Notes: generated by a model from the letters alone, not told the origin. A stretch of 64,000 nucleotides of DNA from JAEXOD01 sp043805435 (GCA_043805435.1 JAZDHY010000069.1:1-64000), one strand, 5' to 3'; shown: positions 18,275-27,950, counted from the stretch's first letter. Numbers and translations are program-made.

Positions 18275-18914
18275 ATTTATTTCTTCATTTTATTTGTAAT
18301 TACTTTGTTTATTCAATAAAAAGCACTCTTTATCTTATTTATAAAATTACTTTTAATAGTTTATTATTAAAAATAAAGTTTATAAAAATATTAATATCAT
18401 TACGCAATTTTAATTATGAACTTACTCGAAGACTTTCCCTTTTAGACGGGTCTATTTTATGCTGACTATCATTTTTTATTGTTTAATTTAGCAAATTAAG
18501 TGTTTTGGTTAAGATTAATACAAAAGATATCAATGTACAATTATATGCTAAATGCAAAATAAATATCAAATCACTAAACCACAAAGATTTAAGTTACTTT
18601 TAAGGATAGTTTTCGTTTTGTTTTTCATCGGTTCCAAAATAAACATAAAGAGTCTTTTATCGTCATAAATTCATAATGTTTAACATAATATTTTTAAATT
18701 AATTAAACAAATTTACAATAAATTTTTATTTAAAATATTACATTAAAATTAATTAATTTTTTACTTAAACATTAATAGATAAAAAAACACTTGCTTCAGT
18801 ATTAATTAAATAAAATTTAAAGCCTCAAAACTATTAAAGTCTGATTTTAAGGTTTATTTTGATTATTTTTAACAATTGCTTTATATTTTATATTAAACTT
18901 TACGAAAGGAAATA
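18275..18914. other. 640-bp divergent promoter region between rnf and the ferredoxin operon
   Basis: AT-rich spacer with no supported gene on either strand. It must hold the outward promoters of both operons. No strong palindrome or riboswitch-like fold was recognised by eye. The only hint near the right gene is a GAAAGGA sequence just before the ferredoxin ATG. Confidence 0.5.
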
Positions 18915-19118
18915 ATGCTGTTAATAGATATAATTCCAGATAAATGCGATTTTTGCGGCTGCTGTGTAGGTGTTTGTCCCGAAGACGCAATAGAACTAAA
19001 AGAAGCCGAAATAAAAATAATAGAATCGTTATGCACCAATTGTTCCAAATGTGTATGGTCGTGCCCAATTGAGGTATTAAAATTTAATAAAGAAAAGCGG
19101 AGCACAAATGTGGAATAA
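18915..19118 (+). CDS. 2[4Fe-4S] ferredoxin
   Basis: A 67-residue protein with two CxxCxxCxxxCP motifs: CDFCGCCVGVCP and CTNCSKCVWSCP. This is a low-potential bacterial ferredoxin. It overlaps the next gene, a geranylgeranyl-reductase-type flavoprotein, by 11 bases, so it is probably that enzyme's electron donor. GAAAGGA lies 6 bases before the ATG. It is divergent from the rnf operon, whose product exchanges electrons with ferredoxin. Confidence 0.95.
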   Translation: MLLIDIIPDKCDFCGCCVGVCPEDAIELKEAEIKIIESLCTNCSKCVWSCPIEVLKFNKEKRSTNVE

Positions 19119-20280
19119 TGAATATGACGTTGTAATTGTAGGTGCAGGCCCTGCCGGTACTACTGCAGGTCGTTTTGCCGCATCCAAAGGTGCTTCTGTT
19201 TTGATATTGGAAAAGGATAGAGACGTTGGTTATCCGGTGCGCTGCGGTGAAGCTATTAGTTTAGGCGGGATGAAAGAATTTATTGAACCTAACGAAAAGT
19301 TTATTGCAGCCCATATAAATAAGTTCTCTTTAACGTCACCCGATAAAACTGAAGTAATATTACCATTGGAAGAAGAAGGTTTTGTTCTTGAGAGACGTGT
19401 TTTTGATTACGAATTAGCTCGTTTAGCTGCCAACCTTGGGGTTAAAATAATTACACGTGCTTATGTTTATGGTTTAATTAAAGAAAACGATAAAATTGCA
19501 GGTGTTAAGTTTCAATACAACGGAAACGATTACCAAGTTAAAGCTAAAATTGTAATTGGTGCCGATGGAGTAGAATCCAGGGTTGGAAGATGGGGCGGTT
19601 TAAATACTTATACCGATTTTAGAGATATGGAATCGTGCGTTCAGGTAACAGCGGCTAATATAGAAATTGACCCCAATACATTATATTTTTATTTGGGAAG
19701 TGAATTTGCGCCAAACGGTTATTTATGGGTTTTTCCAAAAGGTGAAAAAAGCGCAAATATCGGTTTAGGCGTAAGCGGAATGATTGGCAAAAAAAAATCT
19801 GCTTCGGCTTATTTGGATGATTTTTTATTAAATTATTTCCCGAATGCTTCTATATTAACAAAAATTGCCGGCGGAGTGCCCTGCGCAACTACTTACAAAC
19901 AAATTTCTGCACCCGGATTAATGCTTGTTGGTGATGCCGCCCACCAGGTTAACCCCCTTTCCGGCGGTGGAATTGCCAGCGGGATGATTGGCGGAAAAAT
20001 TGCCGGTTTAATTGTTGCCGATGCTATTAAAGATAATAATTTGGATTTAATTTTAAGTTACGATAAAGCATGGGACAATAGACTTGGGAAAAGACATGTA
20101 ATTTTTGATAAAATTAAAGATGGTATTTATAATTTTGATGATAAAAAATTTAACAATATTGCACATTCGTTTAATAAAGTACCATTAAACGAACGCTCTT
20201 TAGGTAGTTTGTTTAAAACTGCTTTATTAAACAATCCTTCATTATTAATTGATATAGCAAAAGTTTTTATTATAAAATGA
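19108..20280 (+). CDS. geranylgeranyl reductase family flavoprotein
   Basis: A 390-residue FAD enzyme with the N-terminal Rossmann motif VVIVGAGPAGTTAGRFAASKG, then YPVRCGEAIS (the PxRCGE motif of the family), GADGVESRVGRW, and LVGDAAHQVNPLSGGGIASGM for the FAD ribityl contact. Family members saturate isoprenoid double bonds of chlorophyll tails, archaeal lipids or menaquinone side chains. In this group menaquinone or another polyprenyl lipid is the likeliest substrate (inference). The ferredoxin gene in front is the probable electron source. It overlaps the following kinase gene by 4 bases. Confidence 0.88.
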   Translation: MWNNEYDVVIVGAGPAGTTAGRFAASKGASVLILEKDRDVGYPVRCGEAISLGGMKEFIEPNEKFIAAHINKFSLTSPDKTEVILPLEEEGFVLERRVFDYELARLAANLGVKIITRAYVYGLIKENDKIAGVKFQYNGNDYQVKAKIVIGADGVESRVGRWGGLNTYTDFRDMESCVQVTAANIEIDPNTLYFYLGSEFAPNGYLWVFPKGEKSANIGLGVSGMIGKKKSASAYLDDFLLNYFPNASILTKIAGGVPCATTYKQISAPGLMLVGDAAHQVNPLSGGGIASGMIGGKIAGLIVADAIKDNNLDLILSYDKAWDNRLGKRHVIFDKIKDGIYNFDDKKFNNIAHSFNKVPLNERSLGSLFKTALLNNPSLLIDIAKVFIIK

Positions 20281-21779
20281 AAAATATAATTATAAAATTA
20301 CTTAATAAATACTTTAACCTTATTATTGAATATTGGGTTGAAACTCTTAATAAGAATTTTTCAAATAAATTTACTGAAGAAGAACTTGTTGAATATGCAA
20401 AAAACAGTCTTAACGGTATTATTAAAGTTATCAGTACTTCTAATTATTCCGATATTGACCAATATTTGGTTGAAACTTATACAACTTTTTCGAAAGCAAA
20501 ATTTAATCTTTTAGAAATAAGTCAGTTCTTTACACAAGGCAGATATGCAATATTAACTTATTTGGAAAAAGATAATTCCCATAAATTCGATTCACTTGTT
20601 ATTTTAGGTTTCCTTGATGAAATAATGGAACAGATTTTTGCAAGATATTGCATGCTTCATCAAGAAGTGTCAATAAAAGAACTTGCATCCGATAGAGACA
20701 GGCTGGCTGCAAAGTTAGATTCCAATCAACACTATTTACTTAATATCCTGCATTCAACCGATGCCGCAATAATTGCAGTTGACAGCTCCGAAAAGGTTAT
20801 TGCGTGGAACAAAGGTGCTGAAGAGATTTTTGGTTATGCCGAATCGGAAGTAATAGGAAAACCTTCTTCGTTTTTATTACCGCCAAACGAAAAGTATTTT
20901 ACGGAATTAAACAATGTAAAAAAAGAGATTATTGAAAAAGGACATTGTAAAATTGCCGAAACACACAGAATGACAAAAAACGGTACAATAATTACCGTTC
21001 AGTTAAATGTAAATAGTATGCCGGCTGTTGATGGAAATTACGGTGGAAGAACTGTAATAATAAAAGATTTTACAGAAGTAAAAAAATTGCAGGAACAAGT
21101 TGATCAATCGGAAAAACTTGCAGTTATCGGTCAACTTGCTGCCGGTGTTGCACACGAAATTGGGAACCCCCTTGCCTCAATTTCGGCAATTGTACAAATA
21201 TTACAACGTAAAAGCACCGAACCGTTTTATAAGGAACAGCTTGCAACCGTTAAAGAAAATATTGACAGAATATCTAAAATTGTACGCGAGTTAGTTGACT
21301 TTTCGCGCCCGCCTAGTGATAAATACGCCCCCACACAAATAACCGATGTAATTAAAACATCTATTGGAATTGTTAAATACGATAAAAGAGTTAAAAAAGT
21401 AGATTTTCAAACATCGCTTAGTGCGGAACTTCCTTTTGTGCATATTATTCCTGACCAGCTTTTGCAGGTTTTTGTAAATATTTTAATTAACGCATTAGAC
21501 GCTATCAACGGTACCGGGGAAGTAAGTATTAAAAGTTATTCCGACGAAAATTTTGTTTATGTAAAAATTTGTGATAACGGAATTGGAATAAAAAAAGAGG
21601 TTTTAAGTAAAATTTTTGATCCGTTTTTTACAACAAAAGAAGTAGGAAAAGGTACCGGACTTGGACTTTCAATCAGCTATGGAATTATTAAAAGGTTTGG
21701 CGGCGAAATTTTAGTTGATAGCCGTGAAAATAAAGGAAGTTGTTTTACCGTTAAATTACCAATTGATTTAAATATTTAG
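20277..21779 (+). CDS. PAS-domain sensor histidine kinase
   Basis: A 500-residue cytoplasmic kinase with no membrane helix. Residues about 1-135 look like the RsbR/RsbRD N-terminal domain. A PAS domain follows at about 155-270 (AAIIAVDSSEKVIAWNKGAEEIFGY). Next come HisKA with phospho-acceptor H293 in GVAHEIGNPLAS and the HATPase with NILINALDAI, DNGIGI and GTGLGLSISYG. It is co-transcribed with the flavoprotein in front and an NtrC-type regulator behind (10-base gap). A soluble PAS kinase fits sensing redox or a ligand inside the cell. Confidence 0.9.
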   Translation: MKNIIIKLLNKYFNLIIEYWVETLNKNFSNKFTEEELVEYAKNSLNGIIKVISTSNYSDIDQYLVETYTTFSKAKFNLLEISQFFTQGRYAILTYLEKDNSHKFDSLVILGFLDEIMEQIFARYCMLHQEVSIKELASDRDRLAAKLDSNQHYLLNILHSTDAAIIAVDSSEKVIAWNKGAEEIFGYAESEVIGKPSSFLLPPNEKYFTELNNVKKEIIEKGHCKIAETHRMTKNGTIITVQLNVNSMPAVDGNYGGRTVIIKDFTEVKKLQEQVDQSEKLAVIGQLAAGVAHEIGNPLASISAIVQILQRKSTEPFYKEQLATVKENIDRISKIVRELVDFSRPPSDKYAPTQITDVIKTSIGIVKYDKRVKKVDFQTSLSAELPFVHIIPDQLLQVFVNILINALDAINGTGEVSIKSYSDENFVYVKICDNGIGIKKEVLSKIFDPFFTTKEVGKGTGLGLSISYGIIKRFGGEILVDSRENKGSCFTVKLPIDLNI

Positions 21780-21789
21780 GCATATATAT

Positions 21790-23157
21790 ATGAAACAGAA
21801 AATACTTATAGTTGATGATGAAAAAGCAATTCGCGATTCTATCAAAATGATTCTTGACGATGAAGGATACGAAACTTATACCGCTATGGATGGTGAAGAA
21901 GCATTAAACAAGATTACTGAGGGCGATTATGATGTTGTAATTAGTGATATTAAAATGCCAAAAATTGACGGAATGGAACTGCTTGAAAAGAGTTCTAAAA
22001 TTGCTCCTAATACTTTTTTTATTATAATGACTGCTTATGCAAGTATTTCAACCGCTATTCAATCATTAAGAACCGGAGCCTACGACTATTTAATTAAACC
22101 TGTTGAGTTTGACGATTTATTAATACGCTTAAAAAGATTATTGGATTTTAAAAAATTAGTTTCCGAAAATATTGTTTTGCGTAAAAGAATTTCGGCTGAT
22201 ACCGGGTACATAAATTTAATTGGCAAAAGCGAACCGATACAAAAAGTATTTGATATTATTGAACAAGTTGCTCCAACAAACAGCAATATCTTAATTTTTG
22301 GTAAAAGCGGAACAGGCAAGGAACTTGTAGCAAAAGCTATTCATCAAAAAAGCCAGCGTAAAGACCATATCTTTTTGCCAATCAACTGCGGTGCTATTTC
22401 CGAAAATTTAATAGAAAGCGAATTGTTTGGACATAAAAAAGGTTCGTTTACAGGTGCAACCGATGAAAAAATGGGTCTTTTTAAGGCTGCGGACGGCGGC
22501 ACATTATTTCTTGATGAAATTGGCGAACTGCCTTTAAATTTGCAAGTTAAATTACTTAGAGCAATTGAAGACCGCGAATTTTTTCCTGTTGGTGCCATTA
22601 AACCAATATCAACAAATGTTAGAATTATTGCAGCAACAAATCAAAATCTGTTTGAAAAATCAAAGTCGGGCGAATTTAGAGAAGATTTATATTACAGATT
22701 AAATGTAGTTGAAATTAAATTACCAATACTAAACGAAAGAAAGGATGATATTCCTTTATTAATTAATCACTTTATTGCAAAATATTGTGCCGAAATGGGT
22801 AAAAAAGTTCTTGGCGTTGATAACGAAACTTTACGTTTGTTAATTAATCATAACTGGCGCGGAGGCGTACGCGAACTTGAAAATGTTATTGAACGTGCCA
22901 TTATTTTTACCAAGGGTGATTATATTTCAATAAACGAACTCTCCGATAATGTTAAGGGCAGCTCAACAGCCTTGGGTTTCCCCGATTCCTTAAAAGAAGC
23001 TATGCGTAAATTTGAAAAAGACCACATTATCAGGATAATTAAAAATTACGACTATAATAAAGACGAAGCTGCAAAAGCTTTAGCAATTGGACTTTCATCA
23101 TTATACCGTAAAATGGAAGAACTGGGAATACCTACTAAAACGGCCAAAGACGAATAA
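21790..23157 (+). CDS. NtrC-family sigma-54-dependent response regulator
   Basis: A 455-residue regulator. The receiver domain has DDEKAIRDS and the phospho-acceptor Asp in VVISDIKMPKIDG. The AAA+ domain has Walker A FGKSGTGKE, Walker B GGTLFLDEIGEL and the sigma-54 contact loop as GSFTGA. The C-terminal Fis-type helix-turn-helix has AAKALAIGLSSLYRKMEEL. The usual loop is GAFTGA; the Ala to Ser change at the second place is conservative. It is the partner of the kinase in front and the last gene of the operon. It would activate sigma-54 promoters; candidates include its own operon and rnf. Confidence 0.93.
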   Translation: MKQKILIVDDEKAIRDSIKMILDDEGYETYTAMDGEEALNKITEGDYDVVISDIKMPKIDGMELLEKSSKIAPNTFFIIMTAYASISTAIQSLRTGAYDYLIKPVEFDDLLIRLKRLLDFKKLVSENIVLRKRISADTGYINLIGKSEPIQKVFDIIEQVAPTNSNILIFGKSGTGKELVAKAIHQKSQRKDHIFLPINCGAISENLIESELFGHKKGSFTGATDEKMGLFKAADGGTLFLDEIGELPLNLQVKLLRAIEDREFFPVGAIKPISTNVRIIAATNQNLFEKSKSGEFREDLYYRLNVVEIKLPILNERKDDIPLLINHFIAKYCAEMGKKVLGVDNETLRLLINHNWRGGVRELENVIERAIIFTKGDYISINELSDNVKGSSTALGFPDSLKEAMRKFEKDHIIRIIKNYDYNKDEAAKALAIGLSSLYRKMEELGIPTKTAKDE

Positions 23158-23775
23158 ACCATTAAATTAAGCCGCAACTACCCTTACTATTACGTAATGC
23201 AAATATTATAATAATTTAGAAAAGCTGTATTAACTGTATTATTTTCTACCAAATATTCAACAGCTTTTCTTTTGCAAAAAATAACGGATTTCCATATTAA
23301 ATATGCCCCAAATTTATTAATGTTGTTTTTACTGATCATTGATTTAATTTTTTTAATATTATTTGAAAGTACCGATAAATGAGACATAAAATTACGCATA
23401 TAATCCCCACTATGAAATATTTTATTAATTGTAAAAAACAAAATCAAAAATTAAAATTTTCAAGCCCAAATGCATTTATATGCACAAATTTGATAGTTTT
23501 TAACGTAAAAACAGTGAATAAATGCTTATTTTTTTTTGACCAAAAATGGAATTTTACATTAAATGTATTATTCTCCGCTTATAAGCTGCATTTTCATCTT
23601 GATGGGATATAAAAAATTAAAAAAATATTATTATGTATACATTATACAGTATATTTTTTTTGCTTTGTAAAAAAGTTATTTATATATTGTAAAAGTAATA
23701 TTTTAGGACTTTAAAAGTATGAATATTAACAGACGCAAGATGAATTAACAACTATATTACAAACAGGAGTACAAA
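23158..23775. other. 618-bp spacer with a large hairpin and a promoter
   Basis: AT-rich. It contains the 11-bp inverted repeat listed separately and, near the right end, the likely promoter of the gene at 23776. Open frames at 23190-23447 (minus) and 23379-23612 (plus) overlap each other, have no recognisable domains and are judged accidental. Confidence 0.5.
23218..23270. terminator. 11-bp inverted repeat after the NtrC-type gene
   Basis: AGAAAAGCTGT (23218-23228) pairs perfectly with ACAGCTTTTCT (23260-23270) across a 31-base loop, about 60 bases after the regulator stop. TTTTG follows on the plus strand. It may act as a terminator or a stem protecting the 3' end of the transcript. The long loop makes it less typical as an intrinsic terminator. 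Confidence 0.5.
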
Positions 23776-25446
23776 ATGGCTAGAAAACTTTTCATGATGT
23801 TGGCTTTTATGTTTATGGTAACGGGTGCTATGATTGCCCAGAATACGTTCAGTTTAGTATGGAAATTACACGAATTACCTTTTCAGGATCCGGGAGTTGG
23901 TTCGGAAATGGCACTTGTTAAAGCAGGTTTTGATACTGATAAAGATGGAAAAGGTGAGTTTTTATGTGCTTATACGGATTTAGACAGTAATTTTTTAATG
24001 ATGTATGAAGCCAATGGAGACAACACTTATGATTTAGTTTGGTATTTTAAATATCCAATTGCTGCAAATTCGTTTGCCGGAGTTGTAGTAGGCGATTTGG
24101 ACAATAACGGGAAAGATGAAATTATTACAACCATGCCTTCAATTGCAAATCCGGAAACTCCAAATCCGCCTCGTGTATGGGTTTTTGAATGGAACGGCGT
24201 TGTTGGAGAAAATGACTATGGAAATTATACAACCGGAACGATGGAAGCTAATTCCGAATGGAATTTTGATGTACCTGATAATATCGATTTCCGCCCTTAT
24301 AGCTTAATTATTGAAGATATTGACGGCGATGACAGAAACGAACTATTAGTAGGTGTTAGAGCAGGCGGAAGAGGCGATGAAGTAATGGTTGTTTCGTTAG
24401 AGGGTGAATTTACCGGTTTTTCAACTTGGATTATTGAATATAATTTGCAAAATTTGACCGGTGGCGGCATGTATAACGTTACCACAGGCGATTTGGATAA
24501 AGACGGTAAAAAAGAAATTTATGCTTTTGTTTGGAATTTATTTACTTTACATATAATTGAAAGTACAGGTGCAGACCAATATCAATTAGTAAACAGTTTG
24601 GAAGAATTATTTGCAGCCGAAAATATCGATTACGGTACATTGGAAGGCGTAAGAGTTGCCGATGTAGATAATGACGGTGTTAATGAAATGTATATTGCAT
24701 GTACCGAACCGGATAATGCACTTTTTGTTATAACCAATATTACAGATGTAAGCGCAATTACAAAAGCCGATATTAAAGCATTAGCTCATTTGCCAAGAAC
24801 AAATGTTGGGAAATTAAGAACACTTAATATTACCGATATTGATCATGACGGAAAAATGGATTTGATGATTGGTGGAGAAGGAAACGGAAAAATATTTGAT
24901 TATGAATATAACGGAAGCGGAGATGTAACTGATTCGACAAACTGGACATTAAATATTGCATTTGATGTATTTGAATATAGTGGTATTGCACCCGATGCCG
25001 TTCCAACCATTACACCACGCTTTTTTTATGGTTCATGTGCAACAGATATGGATGGTGATGGAAAAAGTGAATATGTATTTGTAAATTATAGCTGCGATTT
25101 TGAAATTTGGTCGGAAGATTGTTACGTCTTTATGATTGAATCTGATAAAGGTGTAGGCGTTGAAGACGATTTAGTTATGCCTAATAGCAACTATCTTGCT
25201 CAAAACTATCCAAATCCATTTAATCCTTCAACAACAATTAGTTTTAATGTATTAAAATCGGACAATGTAAAATTAGTTGTATTTGATATGCTTGGCAGAG
25301 AAGTAGCAACATTGGTTAATAATGTATTACCTGCCGGACAACAGAGTTATTCGTTTGACGCCTCTAAATTAACTTCAGGTGTTTATATGTATCAATTAAC
25401 TGTCGGAACTTGGATGCAAACAAAAAAGATGACTTTGGTTAAATAG
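23776..25446 (+). CDS. T9SS-exported FG-GAP/VCBS repeat protein
   Basis: A 556-residue secreted protein with a signal peptide ending GAMIAQ (about residue 22). The body is a propeller of FG-GAP/VCBS repeats with calcium-loop motifs such as DLDNNGKDE, DIDGDDRNE, DLDKDGKKE, DVDNDGVNE, DIDHDGKMD and DMDGDGKSE. It ends with the T9SS sorting tail (NYPNPFNPSTTI, then FDMLGREVATL, then LTSGVYMYQL). It is expected on the cell surface or released; what it binds is unknown. An AGGAG lies 7 bases before the ATG. It is monocistronic. Confidence 0.92.
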   Translation: MARKLFMMLAFMFMVTGAMIAQNTFSLVWKLHELPFQDPGVGSEMALVKAGFDTDKDGKGEFLCAYTDLDSNFLMMYEANGDNTYDLVWYFKYPIAANSFAGVVVGDLDNNGKDEIITTMPSIANPETPNPPRVWVFEWNGVVGENDYGNYTTGTMEANSEWNFDVPDNIDFRPYSLIIEDIDGDDRNELLVGVRAGGRGDEVMVVSLEGEFTGFSTWIIEYNLQNLTGGGMYNVTTGDLDKDGKKEIYAFVWNLFTLHIIESTGADQYQLVNSLEELFAAENIDYGTLEGVRVADVDNDGVNEMYIACTEPDNALFVITNITDVSAITKADIKALAHLPRTNVGKLRTLNITDIDHDGKMDLMIGGEGNGKIFDYEYNGSGDVTDSTNWTLNIAFDVFEYSGIAPDAVPTITPRFFYGSCATDMDGDGKSEYVFVNYSCDFEIWSEDCYVFMIESDKGVGVEDDLVMPNSNYLAQNYPNPFNPSTTISFNVLKSDNVKLVVFDMLGREVATLVNNVLPAGQQSYSFDASKLTSGVYMYQLTVGTWMQTKKMTLVK

Positions 25447-25590
25447 AAATATTTATAGAATATTATAAATATAAATAGTGAACTGTATTATTGTGGCGTG
25501 TTGAAATGTTTAAATAAACTTAAATAGATCAACTCGCCACTTTTTTTAGCTTATCCACAATAAATCATTAAAGAATAAAAACTTTAGCAG
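25447..25590. other. start of the 25447-25890 spacer
   Basis: AT-rich spacer after the FG-GAP gene, without a recognised feature. It leads into two gene remnants (25591-25752 plus and 25773-25880 minus) that fill most of this 444-base gap. Confidence 0.5.
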
Positions 25591-25752
25591 TTGTTTAAAT
25601 TAGATAGAAGTGTTGTACATACTGCTTTAGAGCTTGAATTTCCTGCGGAGGTAGCCGATATTATAATGACTTGGGGACGTTATGCCGAGCTTATAGTGTA
25701 TGATGATAATGAAGAGCTTATATATCTTGAACTGGGTTTTGGGGGGAATTAA
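25591..25752 (+). pseudogene. fragment of an ABC transporter ATPase C-terminal domain (AAA_assoc_C-like)
   Basis: An open frame of 53 codons to TAA at 25750 reads VVHTALELEFPAEVAD, then IIMTWGRYAELIVYDD, then ELIYLELGF. This matches the end of the AAA-associated C-terminal domain found on some nitrate/taurine-type ABC ATPases, whose hallmark is a WGRYAELFxYD stretch before a final YLE. An in-frame TAG lies directly before the first codon and the ATPase itself is absent. It is a leftover gene end, not a working gene. The assignment is from memory of the family motif. Confidence 0.6.
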
Positions 25753-25772
25753 GACTATATGTTAATAATTTG

Positions 25773-25880
25773 TTAAGTGACTAAGTCGGTTTCTGTACAC
25801 GGCCAACCGGGCTGTTCTTGACAAAATATATTATTATACAAAAATATAGTTATTGCTAATATAAACAATTTGTTTTTCAT
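25773..25880 (-). pseudogene. truncated 5' end of a secreted-protein gene
   Basis: A 35-codon frame starts with ATG at 25880 behind a strong GGAGGA (spacing 5) and encodes a complete signal peptide (KLFILAITIFLYNNIFCQ) followed by EQPGWPCTETDL and a stop. It starts 10 bases after the stop of the FG-GAP gene at 25891-27708, on the same strand, so it was probably the second gene of that operon. The body is missing and foreign ABC-transporter debris follows. It could instead be a real small secreted peptide, but the junction with debris favours truncation. Confidence 0.6.
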
Positions 25881-25890
25881 TGTTCCTCCA

Positions 25891-27708
25891 TTACTTTAAA
25901 TAAATCATTTTTTTTATTTTTGTTTGTGCTTCATATTCAATTTTATATAAATATAGCCCGCTGCATAATTCTTTTGGATCAAAAGTTATGTCATGTGTTC
26001 CGGCCAAACAATAATCATTAACTAATATCTCAATCAATTCACCAAGCATATTATAAACACTAATTTTTACATTATTTGCTTTTGGCAGGTAATAACTGAT
26101 ATTTGTTGCGCCATTAAAGGGATTGGGATAGTTTTGAGAGAGGATAAAACCACTTGGTTCAACAATATTATCTTCAACGCCAACAATGTTTGTATGATTA
26201 TAAGTTATGGTAGTTGGATAAGCACAGTGAATGATATCCAAATCTCCGTCATTATCTACATCAGCCAAAACAGGAGTAACACCGTACCCAACAATATTAC
26301 GTTTGCCAAGTTGAAAAAAACCGCCGGAAGTTGAATGACCCCAGAAATAGTTTTCCTGACTATTTATAGTCGCTTCAAAGGCTACATCGCCTGTGTCATC
26401 ACATTCCTGACATACTTGATAATTTGAAACTACAATATCAATCCTATTATCACCGTTTATATCACCGGATGTAAAATATGCAAAGTTTTCCGCACCTGAA
26501 AAATTTGTGGTTGTATAACCATAAAAGTTATTGAATGATTGCTGCAGCATTAACAAACCTCCATTCATTGAACCGAATGCGGCAATATCATTCATGCCGT
26601 TATTGTCATAATCCATAACTTTTAACTGTCTTAAATCTTCTATTCTGTCCGGAAAAGTCCCCATTAGAAATTCTTGACGAAGATAATTGTTAAAGTTTCC
26701 CTTTCCATCATTAAAGAAAATATAGAACCCTTCAAATTCGGTTGTTGATTGTGAATCGGTATTAAGTAAAACTAAATCTAAGTTACCGTCTTTATTCATA
26801 TCAATTAACTTGCCTTCTGATATTCTATTATGCAAATTTATACATGAAGTATCACGTATAAATTTACCATTTCCGTCATTAATAAATTTTCTCCAACAAT
26901 AATCAGTTGTGGTATAATTTTCCTTTGAAATAAGATCAGCACAACCATCTCCGGTAATATCACCACAGGCAATGATAATGCCCCCCCAAATATTAAAAGG
27001 ATATAATTTTTCTGAAAAAATATAACCGCTATCATTATTCCCCAAAAAAATATTTACATCCCCATTATTTTCATTATAAACAATAAGATCATTATTCTTA
27101 TCATTATTCAAATCGAGTATATGTCTCAAACCAAATAATTGGGGAATATTTTCGTATTGTTCAAATTCCCCAAAACCGTTATTAAAAAAAACATACCCTA
27201 AAGTTCCGGACAATAAATCAATAAATCCATCCTTATTATAATCCATTGCAATTGTTAAAGCACTTGTAGCCGGGTAGCCTGTTGACGGTAAGTCAAATCT
27301 TTTTAAGCTGTCAAATTTTGCTGTTGTCGGATTAGTTATTTCTACTGAAAACTGCCAATTGAAAGACTTGAGAGTGTCCCCATCAACTGTAACTACCGGG
27401 CCAAAACAAATATTAATTATTTCGCCTGCAAAAAATGAAACGGATGGCATAAACACAAAACTATTTGTAAAAGTATCAATTTCAACAGTACCGTTGATTA
27501 ATCCTGAATTTGTGCCATTAATTTTAAATAACTTCTCATCAACAAATTGTAAAGAATCAATTCTTTTATCTATCAGTACACTTATACTGCAATTGGTTGA
27601 AGCTCCTATAATATCCTGCGCTGGTGAAACACTTAATATCTTAATATTTTGTCCATAAACAATAATATTAAAGAAAAACACCAAAGTTAATAGTTTAGTT
27701 TTCATCAA
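25891..27708 (-). CDS. T9SS-exported FG-GAP repeat protein with Ig-like N-domain
   Basis: A 605-residue secreted protein with a signal peptide to about residue 19 (LVFFFNIIVYGQ). Residues about 22-130 look like a bacterial Ig-like (Big_5/SbsA type) domain. The middle has FG-GAP/VCBS repeats (MDYNKDGFIDLLSG, DLNNDKNNDLIVY, DITGDGCADLI, DMNKDGNLDLVLL, DINGDNRIDIVV, DVDNDGDLDIIHC). The C-terminus is a T9SS tail (SQNYPNPFNGATNISYYLP, YNMLGELIEIL, CSGLYLYKI). It is surface located; the ligand is unknown. It is followed by a truncated gene on the same strand. Confidence 0.9.
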   Translation of the reverse strand: MMKTKLLTLVFFFNIIVYGQNIKILSVSPAQDIIGASTNCSISVLIDKRIDSLQFVDEKLFKINGTNSGLINGTVEIDTFTNSFVFMPSVSFFAGEIINICFGPVVTVDGDTLKSFNWQFSVEITNPTTAKFDSLKRFDLPSTGYPATSALTIAMDYNKDGFIDLLSGTLGYVFFNNGFGEFEQYENIPQLFGLRHILDLNNDKNNDLIVYNENNGDVNIFLGNNDSGYIFSEKLYPFNIWGGIIIACGDITGDGCADLISKENYTTTDYCWRKFINDGNGKFIRDTSCINLHNRISEGKLIDMNKDGNLDLVLLNTDSQSTTEFEGFYIFFNDGKGNFNNYLRQEFLMGTFPDRIEDLRQLKVMDYDNNGMNDIAAFGSMNGGLLMLQQSFNNFYGYTTTNFSGAENFAYFTSGDINGDNRIDIVVSNYQVCQECDDTGDVAFEATINSQENYFWGHSTSGGFFQLGKRNIVGYGVTPVLADVDNDGDLDIIHCAYPTTITYNHTNIVGVEDNIVEPSGFILSQNYPNPFNGATNISYYLPKANNVKISVYNMLGELIEILVNDYCLAGTHDITFDPKELCSGLYLYKIEYEAQTKIKKMIYLK

Positions 27709-27950
27709 ATTACCTATAATTAATACTAATTTTTATTAATATTTGGATAAGCTGGAAGTATGCGAATATTAAAAATAGAATTACAAAAAACCATTTCCCT
27801 TTCCTCAAAGAAAATGCCGCAAAATATACCCAACTTTACAAATATTTCTTTTTAATAAGTTAGTATTTTTTTTTAATAAAAGCAATTTTTTTTATTTATT
27901 TGGGGTATTAATTTATTAGCAATTTTACAAAAATAATAGGCAGATTAATT

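Noticed and set aside
23190..23612. Two overlapping small open frames in the 618-bp spacer
   Set aside because: They are on opposite strands over the same bases, partly over the inverted repeat, with no recognisable domain or start context.
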